Source: a virus
DNA: 46,645 nt
IMG/VR virus record: IMGVR_UViG_3300020185_000080
Coordinates: 1 to 46,645 of that record
Reading direction: 5' to 3' (one strand)
Part shown: in pieces, positions 41,225 to 46,645 of the stretch
How the letters are laid out: each line of letters starts with the position of its first letter
Position numbering within the stretch: position 1 is the first letter of the stretch
The notes under the pieces: generated by a model
What the model was told of the DNA's origin: nothing
The model's input: only the letters and a program-made list of their open reading frames with translations
The model's database searches: none
Translations under genes and position numbers: made by a program

Positions 41225-41696
41225 CGGAAAAGGATCAAAGCTAGACCACTCCAAAACGCAGTGGTTATTTCAGGGTGCCATGATGCACATGACCCTGCAA
41301 GCGATGGTGTCTGTCGATCACAATGATCGTGCTAACTTCCAAACAAAAGTCAGAGGCACGGAGCACCGTGTGTACTCACCTATCGGGTATTACATGGCAG
41401 AGGATGACTTTGACTACTTTGAGTCAAGCAGCTACATCCCCAACTTCTTCCCCGAGGACGAGTGGTTACGCCACATCGTCAGTAACTATGTGGGATGGGT
41501 CATCACCCGAGACCAAGCGATGATGCTGATGCATCTAGAAATCATCCATGACAACTATCCCATCGAGGATATGTTCGACCAATTCGAGTATGTCGCGCAG
41601 CACTTCGGACTCTTTCTGCCTTCACGGGATGAAAAGATCCCCGTGCTGAATAAGCCGCCCGAGGCCGTACAACCGCACCTTCAGTTGGTGCACTAG
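41151..41696 (+). CDS. Hypothetical protein of the replication operon (181 aa)
   Basis: The start at 41151 (MTFTKQPPEMYWSLLTDCPF) is preferred over an ATG at 41094. GAGG lies about 8 bases upstream, and the longer reading adds a poor N-terminus overlapping csrA by 131 bases. Even so it overlaps csrA by 74 bases. The product has no known motif and is rich in Phe, Tyr, Asp and Met (EDDFDYFESSSYIPNFFPED). Its position between csrA and the polymerase suggests a replication or metabolic accessory role. Confidence 0.6.
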   Translation: MTFTKQPPEMYWSLLTDCPFPAFFSGKGSKLDHSKTQWLFQGAMMHMTLQAMVSVDHNDRANFQTKVRGTEHRVYSPIGYYMAEDDFDYFESSSYIPNFFPEDEWLRHIVSNYVGWVITRDQAMMLMHLEIIHDNYPIEDMFDQFEYVAQHFGLFLPSRDEKIPVLNKPPEAVQPHLQLVH

Positions 41697-41704
41697 GAGC
41701 TGTT

Positions 41705-41944
41705 ATGTCAGAAAAAACAGTACATTTTGACGGGTATTACGTGGATTGTTTAGTAAAACACTTCATCCCCTACATGCCTATCCGATGGGGAGCTACCCCC
41801 GAAGACTCAGACCCTGCTTGTGACCATGAGCTGGATTTCGACGTCATTCGCGTAGTAGCGAATACACCTGAACAGTGTGAATTACCCACGCTTGACGACA
41901 TAGAAGTTGAACTTGTAAGCAAACTACACATGGAGGCGTTATGA
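41705..41944 (+). CDS. Small acidic protein (79 aa)
   Basis: The product (MSEKTVHFDGYYVDCLVKHF...) has three cysteines, an acidic middle (PEDSDPACDHELDFDVIRVV) and a helical C-terminus (DDIEVELVSKLHMEAL). GGAG lies 6 bases before the ATG and the stop overlaps the next start as ATGA. No family was recognised. Confidence 0.6.
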   Translation: MSEKTVHFDGYYVDCLVKHFIPYMPIRWGATPEDSDPACDHELDFDVIRVVANTPEQCELPTLDDIEVELVSKLHMEAL

Positions 41945-42132
41945 CTGCATATCAACAAATGATGCGAGACCAATTAACTCGCAAAGTGTTATTCAATGAG
42001 CGTAAGCGCATTCGGCGGGCATCCGCCAAACAGATCGAAATTAACAAGCTCATGGTGTCACAACGCCGTGCAGTGGAGGATCGGGCAATTGCCCGTGAAT
42101 TACATTGCGAAGTGTCAGATTTCGCTTACTAA
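41941..42132 (+). CDS. Small basic protein (63 aa)
   Basis: A Lys/Arg-rich helical protein (MTAYQQMMRDQLTRKVLFNE, then KRIRRASAKQIEINKLMVSQ and RRAVEDRAIARELH). Strong positive charge and helix suggest nucleic-acid contact. It lies immediately before the DNA polymerase with a 25-base gap, overlaps its upstream neighbour as ATGA, and could be a replication accessory protein. The function is not shown by the sequence. Confidence 0.6.
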   Translation: MTAYQQMMRDQLTRKVLFNERKRIRRASAKQIEINKLMVSQRRAVEDRAIARELHCEVSDFAY

Positions 42133-42157
42133 AACCTACCATTTCAGAGGATAACTC

Positions 42158-44095
42158 GTGAAAATTGAAGATTACACCTTACTGACCCTAGATTTTGAGA
42201 CCTATTATGGTCGCGGCTATTCATTAGGCCGTTCTGATACGAACACCATCGACTACATCACCGATGACAAGTTCAAAATTCACTGTGTCGGTGTCAAAGT
42301 CGATGACGAGGACGTAGAAATATTCCGTGAGGACGAGATGGCGGAGTTCGAGCAGTTCTTGCTGGATCTCACTCGTTCAGGCGAGCCTATCGCGCTCGTA
42401 TGCCACAACACAGCCTTCGATGGCATCATTTTGCATCACCACTTCAACTGGCACCCTGATTATTACGTCGATACGATGTCTATGAGCAAGGGCATGTTCG
42501 TCGGTGCGTCTGCATCGCTCAAAGCCTTGTCCAAACGCCTATGGTCTGCGGATAGTGGCAAGCGTAAAGGCGATGAGCTGGCATTATCCAAAGATATTTA
42601 CGATTTACCTCGCGAATTGATGGACATTATCGCCAATTATTGTCTTCAAGACGTCAAATTAACGTACGACGCCTTCCGAGTGATGTACGAGCACTTCCCA
42701 GAAGACGAAATGTATCTAATTCATGCCCATATTCGTATGTTTTGTGAACCTTGGCTCCGGGTAGACACCAAAATCACCCAGGAGGAAATTGACGCCCAGG
42801 TGACTGAAAAACGTGCCGCCTATAAGAAAGCGGGCCTCCCACTGACTGTATTATCGTCCGATCAGAAGTTCGGTATCTATCTAGAGACCCGTGGGTACGA
42901 ATTACCCGCCAAAGAGAACGCTAAAGGCAAGTGGATTGCTGCGCTCAGTCAAAAAGATTGGGAATTCCTTAAATTCATGGCCGCTCACCCCGAGCTGGCT
43001 GATGTATTTGCTGCGCGTAAGTACGCTAAGTCAAATATCCAAGAATCACGCGCTCGTCGGTTCTTATCCACTGCTAAAAAGTTCAATGGCCTGATGCCTG
43101 TACCCCTGAAGTACTACGGCGCTCACACAGGCCGTTCTTCAGGCGGAGAAGCACTCAATTTACAGAATTTACCGCGTATTAACCCAAACGACGCGACTTC
43201 AGGCCGCTTGCGTCGCTCTTTGTGTGCACCCGACGGCTATTCCGTCATCGTGTCCGACTTATCCAACATCGAAGCGCGTGTACTGGCTTGGCTCTCTGGC
43301 AACACTGAGCTTATGGAGCTTTACCTTACAGGTGGTGACCCGTATCTACTCATGGCCTCAAAGATTTATGACTTTGATTACAACGATGCCCTCACACGCA
43401 AGTCTGAGAAATCATTCAAGGCTATGCGTAACGTAGGCAAAGTAGCTGTCCTCGGCCTCGGTTTTGGCATGGGCGTTAATAAGTTCTGGGTCACAATGAA
43501 CACTGGCCCAATGGGTATGGACCCTATCCCAACCACAATCGACGAAGCCAAGCACATTGTCGGTCTTTATCGTGAGACTAACTTCCCTGTGGTCGACTAC
43601 TGGGACAGATGCGATGAGATCATCAACCAGATGCTGTCGGGCAATACAGCGCTCACCTTTGGCCCCTTAGAAATCCACAACAACAACATCATCTTGCCTA
43701 ATAACATGGCCCTTCAGTACCCCAATCTGTGCATGAAAGAAGATATTAAAGGTCACAGCTTCCAGTACTCACCCGAACTTAACCAGTATGGCGAGCTCAA
43801 GACGCGTAAGTACCTATGGGGTGGCACACTGACTGAGAACATTGTGCAGGCGCTCGCTCGCATCATCATCACCGAGCAGGCCATCGCCATCGAGAAGCAC
43901 CTCGACGACACCTACGGCCTCGATCAAGCACGCCTTGTTCACATGGTGCATGACGAACTCATTGTTGTCGGCCCTGAGAAATACGCCGAAGCTATTTATA
44001 AAAGCATGATAGCCATCATGTCCACCCCGCCCTCATGGGCACTCGACCTGCCCTTAACCTCCGAAGGTGGCTGGGCAAATAACTACATAAAATAA
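42158..44095 (+). CDS. polA: Family A DNA polymerase with 3'-5' exonuclease (645 aa)
   Basis: A GTG start follows AGAGG by 7 bases. The DnaQ-like exonuclease has D12/E14 (LDFETYY), H83-D88 (HNTAFD) and D165 (YCLQD). The polymerase has motif A with D367 and E372 (SDLSNIEARVLAWLSG), motif B with R424, K428, L432 and G437 (the O helix) and motif C H598-D599-E600 (VHDELIV). L432 aligns with E. coli Pol I F762, a position that affects fidelity and dideoxynucleotide sensitivity; Y766 is Phe (F436). There is no 5'-nuclease or RNA polymerase domain. It is the main replicase and the exonuclease is related to that in the 2995-aa virion protein. Confidence 0.95.
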   Translation: MKIEDYTLLTLDFETYYGRGYSLGRSDTNTIDYITDDKFKIHCVGVKVDDEDVEIFREDEMAEFEQFLLDLTRSGEPIALVCHNTAFDGIILHHHFNWHPDYYVDTMSMSKGMFVGASASLKALSKRLWSADSGKRKGDELALSKDIYDLPRELMDIIANYCLQDVKLTYDAFRVMYEHFPEDEMYLIHAHIRMFCEPWLRVDTKITQEEIDAQVTEKRAAYKKAGLPLTVLSSDQKFGIYLETRGYELPAKENAKGKWIAALSQKDWEFLKFMAAHPELADVFAARKYAKSNIQESRARRFLSTAKKFNGLMPVPLKYYGAHTGRSSGGEALNLQNLPRINPNDATSGRLRRSLCAPDGYSVIVSDLSNIEARVLAWLSGNTELMELYLTGGDPYLLMASKIYDFDYNDALTRKSEKSFKAMRNVGKVAVLGLGFGMGVNKFWVTMNTGPMGMDPIPTTIDEAKHIVGLYRETNFPVVDYWDRCDEIINQMLSGNTALTFGPLEIHNNNIILPNNMALQYPNLCMKEDIKGHSFQYSPELNQYGELKTRKYLWGGTLTENIVQALARIIITEQAIAIEKHLDDTYGLDQARLVHMVHDELIVVGPEKYAEAIYKSMIAIMSTPPSWALDLPLTSEGGWANNYIK

Positions 44096-44553
44096 GGAAA
44101 CACTATGGTCAAAACAATACAACCTACAACGATGCGTGGTGAGAAAGTGTACAAGAAAAAGCAAGCAGATGCGCTGATACATAATGTAATCGACAACGGG
44201 CACTTAGGTAAACACACCGCTACTGAGTTAGCGCGAAAGCATAAGGAGATTGAAGACGCTATCGAAGATTGGAATGCGCGGTTAAGCGTACATAGGAACA
44301 GAATGATGGCCACCGAAACGGAAATTGCCAAGGTGTGTAAGTCCACCAGTGCCAGTGTGCGTACTGCAGCGAACCATCTAGGGGAAGGACTAGTTCGGCT
44401 GGAAAAGACAGCTAACTTCGATAAGTTAGAACGACATGTTGCGCTCTTAGAGCGAGCAAGTGCAGCCCTGCAATCATTAGCAGAGCTAGAGAAAAATGGT
44501 CGCCTCGCACAAATCATGAGTGCGATGAAGTAAACACTACATAAAATAAGGAA
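44082..44553 (+). repeat. 18-bp direct repeats around one gene
   Basis: ACTACATAAAATAAGGAA occurs at 44082-44099, spanning the end of the polymerase gene and the leader of the next gene, and again at 44536-44553 as the leader of the gene after it. The copies bracket gene 44105-44533, which could be gained or lost by recombination without harming either neighbour. Confidence 0.75.
44105..44533 (+). CDS. Coiled-coil protein, cassette gene (142 aa)
   Basis: The basic, helical protein (MVKTIQPTTMRGEKVYKKKQ...) has long charged helices around residues 30-75 and 95-140 (for example NFDKLERHVALLERASAALQ). No known domain is seen. Its leader is one copy of the 18-bp direct repeat, and the repeat's other copy serves the next gene, so this gene looks like an inserted cassette. 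Function unknown. Confidence 0.65.
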   Translation: MVKTIQPTTMRGEKVYKKKQADALIHNVIDNGHLGKHTATELARKHKEIEDAIEDWNARLSVHRNRMMATETEIAKVCKSTSASVRTAANHLGEGLVRLEKTANFDKLERHVALLERASAALQSLAELEKNGRLAQIMSAMK

Positions 44554-44559
44554 TATCGT

Positions 44560-45246
44560 ATGGAATTAACCAATAACACGAATACTAGTTATCGTGGACA
44601 CAAACTTGCCGACCCTAAACTGACCTTGACTGTGCCTAAAAACAAAATTAAGCCATTCATGCGTTTGTATGCAGAGATGGTTGATCACTTTGGCACCCAT
44701 GTTCGAGCAGAACAAGCCATTGGGTTATCTAACTCTGTAATTACTAAAATGCGGGCTAAATCTGTGCTCTCAGTTCGCTCAGCTAGAATCCTACTCCATG
44801 CGCACGCTCGGTATGTGCCTAAAACCCCATCACGCCCTAACGTGGTTAGAAAAAACCCAATTGTTCATGTTACTTATGAGCAAGCCACTAAACCTTCACT
44901 AGAAGAGACCCCTATTATGCTCAAAAAGACCAAAAACAAAAGCAAGGCTTGGACTACGAGAGAAACTAATTTTTTAATCAATAACCCAAACATGCCCTCC
45001 AAAGAAATCAGTAAAAAGATAAAAAGAACTCTAGCGGCCGTCAGTCAAAGGCGTAATAAGTTAGGCATCACCCAATCCATCGATAAAGCGCCACCAAAGC
45101 ATATTAAGCTCGGTCCCGCAGTCACTAAAGCTAAAGCTGCAGTACCTGTCACACCTGTCTACACGTATGAAGGTAAGCACAACATTGCAACCTTCAACAA
45201 GTTAGGTTGGTTCACTCGCACCTTGTTAGGCGTGAGGGCAGCGTAA
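44560..45246 (+). CDS. DNA-binding candidate with two helix-turn-helix-like domains (228 aa)
   Basis: Two regions look DNA-binding. Residues 30-82 have an HTH-like pattern (FGTHVRAEQAIGLSNSVITK and RAKSVLSVRSARILLHAHAR). Residues 125-168 form a Myb/SANT-like helix set (KAWTTRETNFLINNPNMPSK, then EISKKIKRTLAAVSQRRNKL). Between them is a Pro/Lys linker. No enzymatic motif is present. The combination would suit a transcription or replication regulator and makes this the best visible candidate to bind the repeated palindrome. This is inference only. Confidence 0.68.
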   Translation: MELTNNTNTSYRGHKLADPKLTLTVPKNKIKPFMRLYAEMVDHFGTHVRAEQAIGLSNSVITKMRAKSVLSVRSARILLHAHARYVPKTPSRPNVVRKNPIVHVTYEQATKPSLEETPIMLKKTKNKSKAWTTRETNFLINNPNMPSKEISKKIKRTLAAVSQRRNKLGITQSIDKAPPKHIKLGPAVTKAKAAVPVTPVYTYEGKHNIATFNKLGWFTRTLLGVRAA

Positions 45247-45446
45247 TGAAAGTTTTTTCAGACCACATAAGCTACATCATCCCTTTCCAGATGTTTCCCC
45301 TGACGCTTTTGTACATTGTACTCAAGCTGTCAGGCTATTTAGCGCTAAGTTGGTGGTTTGTAGCCTCCCCCATCGTTGTGTCAATCCTGATATTCACAGC
45401 GATGGTAGCTATTTGTAGTATTGAAGAAATCTTAAAGAAGGAATGA
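45246..45446 (+). CDS. Small two-span membrane protein (66 aa)
   Basis: The ATG at 45246 overlaps the previous stop as TAATG and is preferred over the in-frame start at 45207. The product (MKVFSDHISYIIPFQMFPLT...) has two hydrophobic segments (about residues 13-32 and 36-58) and an acidic tail ending EEILKKE. It could be an early membrane protein or a holin partner for the SleB-like hydrolase downstream. Topology only; no family was recognised. Confidence 0.6.
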   Translation: MKVFSDHISYIIPFQMFPLTLLYIVLKLSGYLALSWWFVASPIVVSILIFTAMVAICSIEEILKKE

Positions 45447-45448
45447 TC

Positions 45449-45871
45449 ATGAGTAATGTCACATTTGAATTAACAATGACTCGGACAATCGAATATACCC
45501 ATTCATTCGAGATGAACGAGACGCACGCAGAAAACGCGATCGCTAAGTATGGGTCCATGCTTGAATACAAAAGGTCAAAAAATGATCTTGCGCAGTTTAG
45601 AGACGGTAATGCTCCAATTGAAGGTTTTGGATGGAAGAAAACGACCTATCCCGATGAATGGACAGCTATACAACAAGAGTATGAGCCTAAATCGTATGAA
45701 GTTACTATTCGTGGGGAAATCGAAAAAACCATTAGCGTTGAAGCTTATGACGCTGGAGAAGCGCAGCTTCTTGCGGGTGACATATTCGATGAGAGGATAA
45801 AACTCTATCTTAACAATAACCCAACCGCCAAGTATAAAGAAGCAGTTATGAATTGTGAGGTCGTCGTATGA
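45449..45871 (+). CDS. Hypothetical protein (140 aa)
   Basis: The start at 45449 is chosen because AAGGA lies 6 bases upstream; the ATG at 45443 is too close to it. The beta-rich product starts MSNVTFELTMTRTIEYTHSF. Two short related segments (FELTMTRTIEYTHSFEM and YEVTIRGEIEKTISVEA) suggest an internal duplication of about 90 residues. The stop overlaps the next gene by 4 bases. No family was recognised. Confidence 0.6.
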   Translation: MSNVTFELTMTRTIEYTHSFEMNETHAENAIAKYGSMLEYKRSKNDLAQFRDGNAPIEGFGWKKTTYPDEWTAIQQEYEPKSYEVTIRGEIEKTISVEAYDAGEAQLLAGDIFDERIKLYLNNNPTAKYKEAVMNCEVVV

Positions 45872-46143
45872 TCACTTTAGTCGAGCAATGGTTAGCCAAC
45901 CCAGCCTCAGTTGAGTACAAAACGCTCCTAGCTAATAAAAATAGAGCCCGTACTACGTTTAATAGATCTAAAAGCAAAGCAATGAAAGAAGTAACAAAGC
46001 ACGCGTTCTTCGCAGCTGATATGGCCGAATGTTCAGCCTTTGCCGAATTAATGGGCCAATCAGTTTATGCCGCTAAATTCCGATACGCCGTTAAGCAGAA
46101 TATTGCTGATTTTCATAAATCATTATCAAAAGGATCATTATGA
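45868..46143 (+). CDS. Small helical protein (91 aa)
   Basis: A basic, alanine-rich helical protein (MITLVEQWLANPASVEYKTL, then KSKAMKEVTKHAFFAADMAE). It overlaps its upstream neighbour and the SleB-like hydrolase gene (both ATGA), so the three are translated together. No known motif. Confidence 0.6.
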   Translation: MITLVEQWLANPASVEYKTLLANKNRARTTFNRSKSKAMKEVTKHAFFAADMAECSAFAELMGQSVYAAKFRYAVKQNIADFHKSLSKGSL

Positions 46144-46535
46144 TCGCTGAAGCCCTCTTCTGCCTTGCGCAGAATATCTACTTCGAAGCCCGCTCGCAGC
46201 CGCTCATTGAGCAGGTTGCAGTGGCGCAGGTCGTTCTTAATCGTGTGTACTCACCCAATTACCCCGATACAGTCTGTGCAGTGGTTTATCACAATAAATA
46301 CCCTAAAAAACTGCATAAGTGCCAGTTCAGCTGGTTCTGTGACGGAAAAAGTGATGTACCCCGCTCTGCGGAGGCCTGGTTAAAAGCAAATCAAATTGCT
46401 TCCCTGGTGCTTAGCCCAGATTTCCCTGATTTAGTGGACGGCGCGACTCATTATCACGCCGATTATGTCAGGCCCAGCTGGGCAGCTACACAAGTACAAG
46501 TGGCACAAATCGGTAGCCACATTTTCTACCAATAA
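46140..46535 (+). CDS. SleB-like cell-wall hydrolase (131 aa)
   Basis: The protein matches the Hydrolase_2/SleB family: ALFCLAQNIYFEARSQPLIE with catalytic-type E16, VAVAQVVLNRVYSPNYPDTV, then CQFSWFCDGK and ATHYHADYVRPSWA. It should cut glycan strands of peptidoglycan. There is no signal peptide. It lies on the right arm far from the M15 endolysin and holin-like genes, so it may serve a separate step. Its ATG overlaps the gene upstream. Confidence 0.85.
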   Translation: MIAEALFCLAQNIYFEARSQPLIEQVAVAQVVLNRVYSPNYPDTVCAVVYHNKYPKKLHKCQFSWFCDGKSDVPRSAEAWLKANQIASLVLSPDFPDLVDGATHYHADYVRPSWAATQVQVAQIGSHIFYQ

Positions 46536-46618
46536 TGAGTACTTATGATTGACGCCAGTGATCTGTCATACGCCATATTTGCAATAACTTATACACAATA
46601 ACCAATAACGGAGGACGT

Positions 46619-46645
46619 ATGAACGTAACCTACGACAGTGCGGGG
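46619..46645 (+). CDS. Start of next rightward gene (truncated by window edge)
   Basis: An ATG at 46619 preceded by GGAGG (4 bases upstream) opens a frame reading MNVTYDSAG to the window end. The gap 46536-46618 between it and the hydrolase gene holds no other gene or terminator. Too short to assign. Confidence 0.55.

Noticed and set aside
44083-44517. 144-codon minus-strand frame
   Set aside because: It is antisense to the 142-aa cassette gene, in a region where all genes run rightward with overlapping starts and stops.

Overview
The window is part of a double-stranded DNA phage genome. It encodes small and large terminase, a P22-type portal, a scaffold, an N4-gp56-type capsid protein, ejected internal proteins and a long run of tail-fibre genes, so a podovirus-like particle is likely. 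No integrase, CI-type repressor, tRNA, RNA polymerase, helicase or primase catalytic domain is visible. Both ends cut through coding sequence, so the window is not a complete genome. The fibre families resemble those of marine podoviruses. The sigma70-like promoters and a CsrA homologue would suit a gammaproteobacterial host. Host and habitat are inference.

Layout. A control region at about 35.52-35.80 kb separates two opposite arms. Leftward from it (minus strand, 35.5 to 0 kb) lie packaging and structural genes: terS, terL, portal, scaffold, capsid, two adaptor-like proteins, a GNAT-like protein, two small internal proteins, an 803-aa internal protein, a 2995-aa multi-enzyme protein, about 20 short fibre, adhesin and chaperone genes, a membrane and lysis cluster (two holin-like proteins and an M15 endolysin) and a 541-aa tail protein. 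Rightward (plus strand, 35.8 to 46.6 kb) lie small early genes, a 517-aa orphan, a zinc-ribbon protein, a gene-poor stretch rich in repeats and hairpins, a DUF669-like protein, csrA, a family A DNA polymerase, a DNA-binding candidate, and a SleB-like hydrolase.

Control signals. A 15-bp near-palindrome, approximately AGTAGTT-S-ARCTACT, recurs in seven intergenic positions, each ahead of a transcription unit in both arms. At four of them it sits in the 16-17 bp spacer between recognisable -35 and -10 boxes. This is the most striking unexplained pattern and suggests one regulator acting across the genome. The terS unit also has an intrinsic terminator between promoter and start codon. The early leader can fold into two mutually exclusive hairpins, and a candidate iteron origin lies near 38.5-39.25 kb.

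The most notable protein is the 2995-aa product. It combines a staphylococcal-nuclease fold with all three catalytic residues, a DnaQ-like exonuclease related to that of the phage's own polymerase, an HEVGH metallopeptidase motif, and hydrophobic segments. This matches the polyvalent-protein concept of DNA-entry effectors. Several single genes are bounded by copies of the same ribosome-binding leader, suggesting cassette-like gain and loss.
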